Shown here: piece by piece, positions 32,839 to 41,853 of the stretch
Position numbering within the stretch: position 1 is the stretch's first letter
How the letters are laid out: every line of letters begins with the position of its first letter
From: Planctomycetota bacterium
Lineage (GTDB): Bacteria > Planctomycetota > UBA1135 > UBA2386
Length of the DNA stretch: 64,000 nucleotides
Direction: 5' to 3'
Assembly (NCBI GenBank): GCA_016794425.1
Contig: JAEUHR010000028.1
Location: forward strand, 1-64,000
Program-made: the position numbers and the translations under genes
The notes under the pieces: model-generated
Told to the model about the DNA's origin: nothing
Database searches by the model: none
What the model saw: only the letters and a program-made list of their open reading frames with translations

Positions 32839-33456
32839 ATGCGAGCGTCCCACGGTCTGTTCCTCGTCGTCTGCGTGCTGCCAGCGTGCGCGACGATCTC
32901 CACTCCTTCGTTCCGCGGCACGGTCGCCGAACCACTCGGCGAGCCCTCGGTCGCGGCGCCGGCGGCGCAGGACGCGAGCGGCAAGTACGGCCCCGAGCCC
33001 GGCGAGTCGCTGCTGCAGTTCGGCGGTGCGCTGACGTCGCAGAAGACCGACGCCGGCGTCGGCGGTTCGACGACGGATTCGAGCCTGACGCTGCAGGGCG
33101 GCATCGGCTGGTTCCAGAGCGAATGGCTCGAGATCGGCGGCCAGCTGATCACCGACTACAGCGACAGCGGGTCGACGCTGATCTCGATCGCGCCGTACGC
33201 GAACGGCAACCACAAGCTCAACGAGCGCGTGTGGCTCTACGCCGGTCCGCACCTCGGCCTCGGCTACTTCGACTTCAGCAACGACAGCGCGATCTCGCTG
33301 CAGTACGGCTTGCACGGCGGCGCGCGCTACTGGGTCGACCCGCGCACCAGCGTGTTCGGCGAGTTGCGCTACACGCGCGGCACGTTCGAGATCAACGGCA
33401 TCGACATCGACAGCGACACGGTGCAGCTGCTGTTCGGCTTCAGCGTGGTGTTCTGA
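32839..33456 (+). CDS. Outer-membrane beta-barrel protein
   Basis: The 205-residue product has a signal peptide of lipoprotein character (VVCVLPACATIS) and a mature region of alternating strands typical of an eight-stranded OmpA/OmpW-like barrel: QGGIGWFQSEWLEIGGQLI, VWLYAGPHLGLGYFDF, HGGARYWVDPRTSVFGELRY, ending with the aromatic VQLLFGFSVVF. GGAG lies 7 bases before the ATG at 32839. The next gene begins two bases after the stop, so they are co-transcribed. Function beyond barrel formation is unknown. Confidence 0.82.
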   Translation: MRASHGLFLVVCVLPACATISTPSFRGTVAEPLGEPSVAAPAAQDASGKYGPEPGESLLQFGGALTSQKTDAGVGGSTTDSSLTLQGGIGWFQSEWLEIGGQLITDYSDSGSTLISIAPYANGNHKLNERVWLYAGPHLGLGYFDFSNDSAISLQYGLHGGARYWVDPRTSVFGELRYTRGTFEINGIDIDSDTVQLLFGFSVVF

Positions 33457-33457
33457 C

Positions 33458-34450
33458 GTGCAGCCCGCCCGGCGAACGGCGGCCGCGGCCGCGCTGCTGC
33501 TGGCCGGCTGTGCCAGCGCGCCGCGCGGCCCCGACGTGGTCGTGATCCCGACCGGCGACGGCAACCTGATGCGGTTCGCGGCCGGCGGCGTCACGGTGCT
33601 CGACCGCGACAGCCGCACCGTCGCGACCTACGGCAATCGCGCCGGCACCGCGCCACGCGGCGGCGCGCTGTCGCTCGGCTCGCAGCTGGCGGTGGTCGCG
33701 TTCGAACGCGAACTCGCGCTGACGGACCTGGCCGGCACCGCCGAACCGGTCTGGGTCGCGCTGCCGCAGCCGATCGCCGCGCGCGGCGTCGCCGTCGACG
33801 GCGACCGCTGTGGGCTGATCGACGCGGCGGGGCAGGGTTGCGTCGTGCAGCTGCCGGCCGGCCGCGTGACCTGGCAGGGCCGCGCCGGTCAGGGCCTCGA
33901 CCGCGTGGCGCTGCTGGTGCCGACCGGGGCGAACGAACAGGTCGTCGTCGGCCAGCGCGGCGGCGAGGTGGTCGTGCAGCGGCTCGACTTCGCGCGCGGC
34001 GACGGCCTGATCACCGGCGAGACGATCGTGCGCGACCTCAACGTGCTCGGCGCCGCCGGCAACGCGGCGGGCGCCGTGTTCCTGGCCGGCCTGCGCGAGA
34101 CCAGCGCCGCCAGCACGCGCGGCGCGCTGCTGCAGTACCTGGTGCTGGTGCGCGTCGACCTGGCGACGTTCCGCGCCGACGTGCTGCAGGACGAGAAGTG
34201 CGCCGCGCTCGAGACCCGCATCGGCGGCCTGACCGTCGGCGCGGAGATGCTCGCGGTCGTCGTCGACCAGTACAAGCGCGGCACGTCGCTGCGCGTGTTC
34301 GACCAGGTGAACGGTCGCCGGCCCGCGACGTGGGCGTTCGAACGCCGCATCACGCCGGGTTCGTTGGTCGCGTGGCTGAGCCCCGACTACCTCGCGGTCG
34401 TCGCCGCCGACGGCGCGACGCAGGTGCTGCACGTCGTGTCGGATCGGTAG
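33458..34450 (+). CDS. Lipoprotein of unknown function (propeller-like repeats)
   Basis: The 330-residue product starts at GTG 33458 and has a good lipobox (LLLAGCAS). The rest has repeating beta-strand pairs with patterns such as GGVTVLDRDSRTVATYG and LSLGSQLAVVAFERELALTDL, suggesting a beta-propeller-like fold. No enzyme motif or family is recognised. It sits two bases behind the outer-membrane barrel gene, so a shared envelope role is plausible. It converges on the kinase gene at 34452. Confidence 0.72.
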   Translation: MQPARRTAAAAALLLAGCASAPRGPDVVVIPTGDGNLMRFAAGGVTVLDRDSRTVATYGNRAGTAPRGGALSLGSQLAVVAFERELALTDLAGTAEPVWVALPQPIAARGVAVDGDRCGLIDAAGQGCVVQLPAGRVTWQGRAGQGLDRVALLVPTGANEQVVVGQRGGEVVVQRLDFARGDGLITGETIVRDLNVLGAAGNAAGAVFLAGLRETSAASTRGALLQYLVLVRVDLATFRADVLQDEKCAALETRIGGLTVGAEMLAVVVDQYKRGTSLRVFDQVNGRRPATWAFERRITPGSLVAWLSPDYLAVVAADGATQVLHVVSDR

Positions 34451-34451
34451 G

Positions 34452-36881
34452 TCAGCGAGCGAGCGTGCGCGCGGCGCGGAAGCCGATGTCCTGCCGCTTG
34501 CCGTTCAGCACCGGCGTGCGCTGTGCTGTCTGCAGCGCGTCCCAGGTCGCGGTCGTGAAGCTGCCGCCGGTGTAGACGCGCTGGCCGTTGTCGGTGCAGG
34601 TCTCGGTGATGTTGCCGAGCAGGTGGTGGAAGTGGCCGCCGGTGCCCTGCACGAAGCGCGGGTCGTCGACCGGTGCCGGTCCGGCCACGCCGTCGTCGAG
34701 GTCGGTCAGGTAGGGGGCCGTCGGGGCCTCGGCGTGGCGCGCGCGGTCGGCGAGGTTCAGCCGCAGTGCCGCGGGGGGCGGCGCCGCGTTGCCCCAGTAG
34801 AAGCGATCGCCGTCGCGCGTGCCGAGCGCCTGGCGCAGTTCGGCGACCGTCGGCAGCCGCAGTTGCAGTTCTTCGAGGAACGCGTCGACCGCGGCCGGAT
34901 CGACGTTGCGCACCGGGGCGCCGTCGTCGTCTGTGCCCTGCAGGCCGTCGACCGCGCGGCCGCGCGCGCGCCACTGGCCGAGCGAGACCTCGGTCGCGTC
35001 GAGGTAGCAGGCGGCGGCGCCGGGGCCCGCCACCAACACCATGCGGCAGCCGCCGCGGCGCGTGTCGCGCACGACCCGCGGCAGCGGCCGGCCGGCGTCG
35101 TCGGTGGTGTTCGCGTCGGTCACGTCCCAGTCGGCGAAGCCGCGCAGCCACGCGACGTCCGCGTCGGCCACGCGCAGGCATGCGGGCCGCGCCGCGAACA
35201 GTGCCTGCATGTGGGCCTCGGCATCGGCGCGGTAGGCCTCGAGCTCGATCGCGGCTGTGGCAGCGGCGAGTTGCGCGTGCTGCTCGAACGTCGCGAGCGC
35301 GGTCGTGCCGCGCACCGCGTCGCGTGCTGTGGCGGCCGAACGTTCGCGCTGCAGCGCCGTCGCCACGCGCGTCCACGCCGGATCGTCGCCGACACGCAGC
35401 GCGCTGGCGCGCGCCTGCAGCCGCGCCAGGTGCGCGTCGACCTCGGCGGCCGTGCGCGGGCTCGTCGGCAGCGGTGCGCCGAGTTCGGCGAAGAACTCGC
35501 GGCGCGCGGCCGCGTCGGGGTCGATGGTCCCGGCCGGCGGCGTCTGCGGCGCCGGTGGTTCGGTGCGCATCGGCTGCGGCGGGGTCGCCGGCGTCGTGGG
35601 GTCGCCACCGGTGCGGTCCGTGCCGGTGCCCGTCGCAGCGACGCCGGGTGCGGTGGACGGCGCCGGCGCGCCGGTCTGCGGCGTGCCGTTCGCGGGCGCG
35701 GCCGGTGTCTTGCCGTCCGGCCAGACCAGCGCCGTGACGACCGCGACGGCGGCCAGCGCGCCGACCGCGAGCCAACGCCGGTTGCCGCCGGTGGTGGTGG
35801 TCGCCGAGGCGACTCGCTGCGTCGGGGCCGCCCCGGCCGCCCCGGCAGCCGGCAGCGCGCGCAGCGTGTCGATCAGTTCCTGCCACGACGCGAAGCGGTC
35901 GGCGCGCTTCAGCGCCATCATGCGGCAGATCGCGAGCAGCAGCGGGTCGCCGTTCGCCTGCGTTGCCTCGGGCGCCGAGAACGGCGGCTGCGCGCGCAGC
36001 TGGTCGAGCTGTTCCTGGCGCGTCAGGCTGTCGGCCGGCCGCACGCCGGTCAGTAGCATCCAGAACGACACGCCGAGCGAGTACATGTCGGTGCGGAAGT
36101 CGAGTTCGCTGGCGGCGACCTGCTCGGGACTCTTGAACGCCGGCGTGCCCGGCGAGAAGCCGGTCTGCGTCAGCCCGTACTCGGCGTCGAGCATCTTCGC
36201 GATGCCGAAGTCGGCGATCTTGACCGTGCCGCGCGCGTCGAGCAGCAGGTTGTCGGGCTTGATGTCGCGGTGCAGCACGCCGTGCGCGGATGCCTCGGCG
36301 AGGCCCATGCAGCTCTCGATCAGCATGCGCCGCGCTTCGTCGCGCGGCAGCTTCTGGTCCGGCAGCGCGCGCACGTGCGACGTCAGGCTGCCGCCCGGCA
36401 TGAACTCCATCACGAAGTACTGCAGGCCCTGTTCGGCGCCGACGTCGTGGACGTCGACGATGTGCGGCGAATGCAGCTTGCCGAGCAGGCGCGCCTCGCT
36501 GCGGAAGCGCGCGACGAGGTCCGGATGCGGTTCGCCCTTCTGCACCTTGAACGCGACCGGCCGGTCGATGCTGATCTGCGTCGCCTTGTAGACTGCGCCC
36601 ATGCCGCCGGCGCCGAGCAGCGACTCGATGCGGCAGCCGCCGATCGCGCGGCCGAGCAGTGGGTCGGCGGCCTTCGGCGACGGCACCGTCGCCTGCGCGG
36701 CCGTGGTGCCGCGCTGCGCGAAGCGTTCGCGCGCCGCGGCCAGCACGTCGGGTGCCAGCGCGTCGACGGCCGCGCGCCGTTGTGCGGCGTGGTCGCCGCC
36801 GCTCGCGATCGTCGCGTCGTCGAGCAGCCCTTCGGCCACCAGGAAGCGGTAGAAGTCGTCGTCGAGCGGAGCCGTTGCCAC
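34452..36881 (-). CDS. Ser/Thr protein kinase with degenerate formylglycine-enzyme-like C-terminal domain
   Basis: The 809-residue protein has a Hanks kinase domain at about residues 75-345: LGAGGMGAVYKA near 92, HRDIKPDN near 204, DFGIAK near 225, and SPEQVAASELDFRTDMYS. A transmembrane helix (RWLAVGALAAVAVVTALVW, about 370-388) and a Pro/Thr-rich linker follow. Residues 610-809 resemble an FGE-sulfatase/SUMF1 fold (LPTVAELRQALG, FYWGN, GNITETCTDNGQRVYTGGSF, GFRAART) but without the paired active-site cysteines in their usual context, so it is probably a binding rather than an oxidising domain. The start is GTG 36881. Confidence 0.9.
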   Translation of the reverse strand: MATAPLDDDFYRFLVAEGLLDDATIASGGDHAAQRRAAVDALAPDVLAAARERFAQRGTTAAQATVPSPKAADPLLGRAIGGCRIESLLGAGGMGAVYKATQISIDRPVAFKVQKGEPHPDLVARFRSEARLLGKLHSPHIVDVHDVGAEQGLQYFVMEFMPGGSLTSHVRALPDQKLPRDEARRMLIESCMGLAEASAHGVLHRDIKPDNLLLDARGTVKIADFGIAKMLDAEYGLTQTGFSPGTPAFKSPEQVAASELDFRTDMYSLGVSFWMLLTGVRPADSLTRQEQLDQLRAQPPFSAPEATQANGDPLLLAICRMMALKRADRFASWQELIDTLRALPAAGAAGAAPTQRVASATTTTGGNRRWLAVGALAAVAVVTALVWPDGKTPAAPANGTPQTGAPAPSTAPGVAATGTGTDRTGGDPTTPATPPQPMRTEPPAPQTPPAGTIDPDAAARREFFAELGAPLPTSPRTAAEVDAHLARLQARASALRVGDDPAWTRVATALQRERSAATARDAVRGTTALATFEQHAQLAAATAAIELEAYRADAEAHMQALFAARPACLRVADADVAWLRGFADWDVTDANTTDDAGRPLPRVVRDTRRGGCRMVLVAGPGAAACYLDATEVSLGQWRARGRAVDGLQGTDDDGAPVRNVDPAAVDAFLEELQLRLPTVAELRQALGTRDGDRFYWGNAAPPPAALRLNLADRARHAEAPTAPYLTDLDDGVAGPAPVDDPRFVQGTGGHFHHLLGNITETCTDNGQRVYTGGSFTTATWDALQTAQRTPVLNGKRQDIGFRAARTLAR

Positions 36882-36887
36882 GCTGCG

Positions 36888-36893
36888 ATGCTA
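36888..36893 (-). promoter_or_regulatory. -10-like hexamer 6 bases before the kinase start
   Basis: TAGCAT on the minus strand ends 6 bases before the GTG at 36881. The same TAGCATCGC string precedes the sigma-54 activator gene at 52691. A leaderless transcript is implied. Confidence 0.35.
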
Positions 36894-36943
36894 GCGCGGG
36901 TCGGCGTACGGACCAGCGCGGTGCCGAGCCGGCGCGGGCGCGG

Positions 36944-37342
36944 CTACACCGGCGACTGGATGCGGTTCAGGATGCCGAACCACATCTGGCCACCGAGGAA
37001 GAGATAGAAGTGGCACGTCGTGCCGTTGTCGGGCAGCCAGATGTGCAGCGACGCACCCGGGATCACGGTTGCGCCCACGTCGCCGTGGTACCACGCACCG
37101 CCGGTGTTCTCGATGCGGTCGAGGCCGCCACTCGAGAACAGCGTGCGCGTGCCGTCGGGGTTCGGCAGGTAGACGGCGCCGGACAGCACGTTCGTGTGCA
37201 CGAACTCGATCGTGATCGTGCCGCTGGCACCGTCGATCGGGTTGACGATCGAGCCGCTGAAGAAGCCCGTGTTCTGCGCCGGCACGGCCAGCGCGGCGAG
37301 CAGGAGGAACAGCGGGAGGAGCAGAGCGTGGAGAGTCTTCAT
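36944..37342 (-). CDS. Small secreted protein of unknown function
   Basis: The 132-residue product begins with a strong signal peptide (LHALLLPLFLLLAALAVPAQ). The mature part of about 110 residues is beta-rich with SGTITIEFVHTNVLSGAVYLP and TCHFYLFLGGQMWFGI, and two Cys at most, so no disulfide-rich toxin. No family is recognised. The ATG at 37342 is preferred over one nine codons upstream because it places a Lys directly before the hydrophobic core. It lies back-to-back with ileS. Confidence 0.65.
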   Translation of the reverse strand: MKTLHALLLPLFLLLAALAVPAQNTGFFSGSIVNPIDGASGTITIEFVHTNVLSGAVYLPNPDGTRTLFSSGGLDRIENTGGAWYHGDVGATVIPGASLHIWLPDNGTTCHFYLFLGGQMWFGILNRIQSPV

Positions 37343-37477
37343 GAGTCGGTTGTTGGGTTCGGGGTTCACCAGGCAAGGACCGTCCTGGTCTGGTCGTCAC
37401 GCGCCGACGCCGTTCGGCCGCGGCGCTGACCGCCGTCGTTGCGCCCCGCGCCGCGCGCGGCCACACTGCCCGGCCTG

Positions 37478-40400
37478 ATGACCGGATCCGCGCCGAAGTC
37501 GAAGCCCTATCCCGAGGTTCCCGCGCAGGCGAACTTCCCCGCGATCGAGCAGGAAGTGCTCGCGTCGTGGCAGCAGCACGGCACGTTCCGCAAGTCGATC
37601 GACCAGCGCGCGCCCGGCGCCGGTGAATACGTGTTCTACGACGGCCCGCCGTTCGCCAACGGCCTGCCGCACTACGGGCACCTGCTGACCGGTTTCGTCA
37701 AGGACGTCGTGCCGCGCTACCAGACGATGCGCGGCCGCCGCGTCGAGCGGCGCTTCGGCTGGGATTGCCACGGCCTGCCGGCCGAGATGGAGGCCGAGAA
37801 GGAGCTGAAGGTGTCGGGTCGCGAAGCGATCCTGATGCTCGGCATCGACAAGTACAACGAAGCGTGCCGCCGCAGCGTGCAGAAGTACACGCGCGAATGG
37901 CGCAACTACGTCACGCGGCAGGCGCGCTGGGTCGACTTCGACCAGGACTACAAGACCATGGACCTCTCCTACATGGAGAGCGTGCTGTGGGCGTTCCGGA
38001 CGCTGTACGCGAAGGGGCTCGTCTACGAAGGGCAGCGCGTGATGCCGTACTCGTGGGCGATGCAGACGCCGGTCAGCAACTTCGAGACGCGCATCGACGA
38101 CGCGACGCGGCCGCGGCAGGACCCGGCGATCACGGTCGCGTTCGCGCTGCACGCGCGGCCCGGTGATCCGGGCCCGCTGCAGATCCTGGTCTGGACGACG
38201 ACGCCGTGGACGCTGCCGTCGAATCTCGCGCTCGCGGTCGGCCCCGAGATCGACTACGCGATCGTGCAGAAGGGCGACGAGCGCTACGTGATCGGGCTCG
38301 CGACGCTGCCCGCCTACAAGAAGGAACTCGACGGCTTCACGACCGTCGCCATGTGCAAGGGCAAGGACCTGGTCGGCCGCACCTACACGCCGCTGTTCCC
38401 GTACTTCCAGGACCACCCGAACTCGTTCCGCATCCTCGCCGGCGACTTCGTCGACACGGCCGAGGGCACCGGCGTCGTGCACATGGCGCCGGGTTTCGGC
38501 GAGGACGACCAGAAGGTCTGCGAGGCGAACGGCATCGAACTGGTCTGCCCGGTCGACGACCGCGGCCGCTTCACCGCCGAGGTGCCGGAGTGGCACGGCA
38601 CGCTGGTGTTCGACGCCAACAAGGACATCCTGCGCGTCTTGAAGGAGCGCGCGGTGCTGAAGAAGCACGTCACGATCGAGCACAACTACCCGCACTGCTG
38701 GCGCACGCGCGAACCGCTGATCTACAAGGCGCTGCCGGGCGCGTGGTTCGTCAAGGTCACCGCGATCAAGGACCGCATGATCGCGCACAACCGCACGATC
38801 CGCTGGATCCCCGAGCACATCCGCGACGGCCAGTTCGGCAAGTGGCTCGAGAACGCGCGCGACTGGTCGATCTCGCGCAACCGTTACTGGGGCGCGCCGA
38901 TCCCGGTCTGGAAGAGCGACGATCCGAAATACCCCCGCGTCGACGTCTACGGCTCGATCGCCGAGCTCGAACGCGACTTCGGCGTGAAGGTCACCGACCT
39001 GCACCGGCCGTTCGTCGACGCGCTGACGCGGCCCAATCCCGACGACCCGTCCGGCAAGTCGACGATGCGGCGCGTGCCGGAGGTGCTCGACTGCTGGTTC
39101 GAGTCCGGGTCGATGCCGTTCGCGCAGGTGCACTACCCGTTCGAGAACAAGCAGTGGTTCGAGAGCCACTTCCCGGCCGACTTCATCGTCGAGTACGTCG
39201 CGCAGACGCGCGGCTGGTTCTACACGCTGGTCGTGCTGGCGACGGCGCTGTTCGACAAGCCGCCGTTCGCGAACGTGATCTGCCACGGCGTCGTGCTGGA
39301 CGAGAACGGCCAGAAGCTGTCGAAGTCGCTGCGCAACTACCCGGATCCCGAGGAGCTGTTCGCGAAGGTCGGCGCCGACGCGCTGCGCTGGTTCCTGATG
39401 AGCTCGCCGATCCTGCGCGGCGGCGACCTGCAGATCGCCAAGGACGGCAAGCAGATCCACGAGGTCGTGCGCCTCGTGCTGAACCCGATCTGGAACGCGT
39501 ACTACTTCTTCACCCTCTACGCGAACACCGACGGCGTGCGCGCGCGGCGACGCGCCGACCAGGCCGCGGTGCTCGACCGCTACGCGCTGGCGAAGACGCG
39601 CACGATGGTCGAAGGCGTGCAGCGGTGCATGGACGAGTACGACCTGGCCGCCGCGTGCCAGGTCGTGAAGGAGTACCTCGACGCGCTGAACAACTGGTAC
39701 ATCCGCCGCAGCCGCCCGCGCTTCTGGGGTGAGACCGGCGCGGCCGACCGGCAGGACGCGTACGACACGCTCTACACGTGCCTGGTCACGCTGTGCGAGG
39801 CCGCGGCGCCGCTGCTGCCGCTGTTGTGCGAGCAGGTCTGGCGCGGGCTCACCGGCGGCGAGTCGGTGCACCTGGCGAACTGGCCGGCGGCGGGTGCGCT
39901 GCCGGCCGACGCGGCGCTGGTCGAGGAGATGGACCGTGTGCGCGACGCGTGTTCGGTCGGCCTGTCGCTGCGCGAGGCGAAGAAGCTGCGCACGCGGTTG
40001 CCGCTGCCGCGCGTGACGCTGGCGGGCCGGTCGGCCGGGCGCATGGTGCGGGACTTCGGCGCGATCGTCGGCGAAGAGCTGAACGTGCAGCACGTCGGTT
40101 CCGTCGACGACTACCGCGACTTCGCGACGGCGCGCCTGCAGGTCGATGCGAAGGCACTCGGCCCGAAGCTCGGCGCGAAGATGAAGGACGTGCTCGCGGC
40201 GACCAAGAGCGGCGCCTGGCAGCTCGCCGGTGGGCGCGCCGAGATCGGCGGCGTGACGCTCGAGCCCGGCGAGTTCGTGCTGCAGCTGGTGCCGAAGGAC
40301 GGCATCACCGCCGCCGCGCTGTCGACCAACGACGTCGTGCTGGTGCTCGACACGGCCGTGACGCCGGAGCTCGAGGCCAAAGGCGCGCGCAACGACTTCG

Positions 40401-40642
40401 TGCGGCTCGTGCAGCAGGCGCGCAAGGACGCCGGCCTGCACGTCAGCGACCGCATCGCGCTGTGGATCGACACCGACGCCGCGACCGCGGCCCTGCTGCG
40501 CGCGCACGTGGCCTACGTGCAGGAGCAGGTGCTCGCCACCGACGTGCATTTCGTGGCGCCGCCGGCGACCGCGTTCGCCGCCGAAGGCAAGGTCGGCAGC
40601 GGCGACGGTGCCGCGGTGCGGCTCGCGGTCGGCAAGCGCTGA
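37478..40642 (+). CDS. ileS: Isoleucyl-tRNA synthetase, type 2 (eukaryote-like)
   Basis: IleRS charges tRNA-Ile and edits mischarged Val. The 1054-residue enzyme has the class I signatures: a HIGH variant in GLPHYGHLLTG (about residue 63) and KLSKS near residue 612. The editing domain contains WTTTPWTLPSNLALAV and GTGVVHMAPGFGEDD. The FGWDCHGLP string and overall length, with the long C-terminal DUF5915-like part instead of a zinc-binding end, mark the ileS2 type associated with eukaryotes and mupirocin-tolerant bacteria. Resistance is a family inference. The stop is one base from the stop of the convergent LemA-type gene region (40644). Confidence 0.97.
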   Translation: MTGSAPKSKPYPEVPAQANFPAIEQEVLASWQQHGTFRKSIDQRAPGAGEYVFYDGPPFANGLPHYGHLLTGFVKDVVPRYQTMRGRRVERRFGWDCHGLPAEMEAEKELKVSGREAILMLGIDKYNEACRRSVQKYTREWRNYVTRQARWVDFDQDYKTMDLSYMESVLWAFRTLYAKGLVYEGQRVMPYSWAMQTPVSNFETRIDDATRPRQDPAITVAFALHARPGDPGPLQILVWTTTPWTLPSNLALAVGPEIDYAIVQKGDERYVIGLATLPAYKKELDGFTTVAMCKGKDLVGRTYTPLFPYFQDHPNSFRILAGDFVDTAEGTGVVHMAPGFGEDDQKVCEANGIELVCPVDDRGRFTAEVPEWHGTLVFDANKDILRVLKERAVLKKHVTIEHNYPHCWRTREPLIYKALPGAWFVKVTAIKDRMIAHNRTIRWIPEHIRDGQFGKWLENARDWSISRNRYWGAPIPVWKSDDPKYPRVDVYGSIAELERDFGVKVTDLHRPFVDALTRPNPDDPSGKSTMRRVPEVLDCWFESGSMPFAQVHYPFENKQWFESHFPADFIVEYVAQTRGWFYTLVVLATALFDKPPFANVICHGVVLDENGQKLSKSLRNYPDPEELFAKVGADALRWFLMSSPILRGGDLQIAKDGKQIHEVVRLVLNPIWNAYYFFTLYANTDGVRARRRADQAAVLDRYALAKTRTMVEGVQRCMDEYDLAAACQVVKEYLDALNNWYIRRSRPRFWGETGAADRQDAYDTLYTCLVTLCEAAAPLLPLLCEQVWRGLTGGESVHLANWPAAGALPADAALVEEMDRVRDACSVGLSLREAKKLRTRLPLPRVTLAGRSAGRMVRDFGAIVGEELNVQHVGSVDDYRDFATARLQVDAKALGPKLGAKMKDVLAATKSGAWQLAGGRAEIGGVTLEPGEFVLQLVPKDGITAAALSTNDVVLVLDTAVTPELEAKGARNDFVRLVQQARKDAGLHVSDRIALWIDTDAATAALLRAHVAYVQEQVLATDVHFVAPPATAFAAEGKVGSGDGAAVRLAVGKR

Positions 40643-40643
40643 G

Positions 40644-41849
40644 TCAGCCGACCAGCCGCGGCGGCAGCGGATCGTCGTCGAACGCGAGCAGCGGCGCGGG
40701 CTGGCAGCGCATCAGCCGCGCCACCAGGGCCTGCGGGAACTGCGCGGTGCGGTCGTTCCACTCGGTGGCGATGTCGTTGTAGAGCTGGCGCGTGTGGGCG
40801 AGCTTCTCCTCGACGGCCCACAGCCGCTCGTGCAGATCGCGGTAGAGCGCGTCGGCGCGCAGATCGGGGTAGCGCTCGTGCAGCACCAGCACCGCACGCG
40901 CGGCGTGTTCGGCGTCGCGGTCGCGGCCCGAGCGCAGCGCGGCCGTGTCGCGCAGCAGCGTGGCCTCGTGCGCGGCGTACGCGCGCACGACCTCGACCAG
41001 GTTCGGCACCAGCCCGGCGCGCACCGCGAGGTCGACGTCGACCTGGCGGAACGCCGCGCGCACCTGCTGCCGCAGTCGCACCAGCCGGTTCCACGCCATC
41101 ACGCCCCAGAACGGCAGCAGCAGCAGCGCGCCGGCTGCGGCGGCCAGGGCCCAGTCGCGGGCGCCGAGGCCGCCCGGCTGCGTGCGGCCGAGCCACCACA
41201 ACATGCCGCCGGCGGCGCCGAGGAACGGCAGCAGGCACACCAGCCACGCGAGCCAGGTCTCGCTGCGCGCGCTGCGCCGCACGCGTTCGTCGCGCGGCAG
41301 CCGCGTCCACAGGCACGGCACCTCGCGTTCGGCGGCGAGGCTGCGGTCGTCCTGCACGACACCGAGCACGCTGAGCGTCGCGTCGACTTCGATCACACTG
41401 GCCACGTGGCGCAGCGACGAGCCCTCGTAGTCGGTCGCGAGGCCGACCAGCGCTTCGTTGGTCGCGTCGGCGGCGCGCACCAGTACGACGTCGCCGTCGT
41501 CGAGTTCGAAGTCGATCGCCGTGGCCTCGCTGCGGTCGGTGCGCCATTCCGTGCGCGTGTGCGACTTGCCGTCCTTGTCGGTCGTGACGGTCACGTGCTT
41601 GCGTTCGCGCCGGTACGAGTAGGCGACGCAGGCGACGTCGAACCAGGGACACGAGAGTGGTGCGGCCGCACGCGCGGTGCCGCGCACCCACGCGTCGTCG
41701 CCGACCGCGAGCGCTCGGATCGGCAGCAACGGCGCCCGCGCCAGCACCCAGGTCTCGTGGTCGCGCCGCGCCAGCATGCGCACGACGATCCAGCCGCACA
41801 ACGCGCCGAGTGCCGCGAACAGAGACCCGATCAGCGCCTCGTCGGGCAT
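40644..41849 (-). CDS. Membrane protein fusing a GIDE-like domain to a LemA domain
   Basis: The 401-residue protein begins with a TM helix (IGSLFAALGALCGWIVV). Residues 40-165 match the GIDE/BAM-type domain found in mitochondrial MUL1 and bacterial relatives (VRGTARAAAPLSCPWFDVACVA, YRRERKHVTV). A double TM region follows (about 205-255), then a LemA domain from about 260 (NRLVRLRQQVRAAFRQVDVD, RAGLVPNLVEVVRAYAAHE, LYNDIATEWNDRTAQFP). LemA and GIDE proteins are usually separate but often adjacent genes. It follows the metallopeptidase gene by four bases, so the two are an operon. Function unknown; membrane quality control is a guess. Confidence 0.85.
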   Translation of the reverse strand: MPDEALIGSLFAALGALCGWIVVRMLARRDHETWVLARAPLLPIRALAVGDDAWVRGTARAAAPLSCPWFDVACVAYSYRRERKHVTVTTDKDGKSHTRTEWRTDRSEATAIDFELDDGDVVLVRAADATNEALVGLATDYEGSSLRHVASVIEVDATLSVLGVVQDDRSLAAEREVPCLWTRLPRDERVRRSARSETWLAWLVCLLPFLGAAGGMLWWLGRTQPGGLGARDWALAAAAGALLLLPFWGVMAWNRLVRLRQQVRAAFRQVDVDLAVRAGLVPNLVEVVRAYAAHEATLLRDTAALRSGRDRDAEHAARAVLVLHERYPDLRADALYRDLHERLWAVEEKLAHTRQLYNDIATEWNDRTAQFPQALVARLMRCQPAPLLAFDDDPLPPRLVG

Positions 41850-41853
41850 CGCC

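Noticed and set aside
34620-35690. Arg-rich plus-strand frames opposite the second kinase
   Set aside because: They are shadows of the Pro/Thr/Ala-rich linker and FGE-like domain on the minus strand.
37397-40549. A 1050-codon minus-strand frame opposite ileS
   Set aside because: Composition is Arg/Val/Leu-rich shadow coding and the plus strand encodes an unambiguous isoleucyl-tRNA synthetase.
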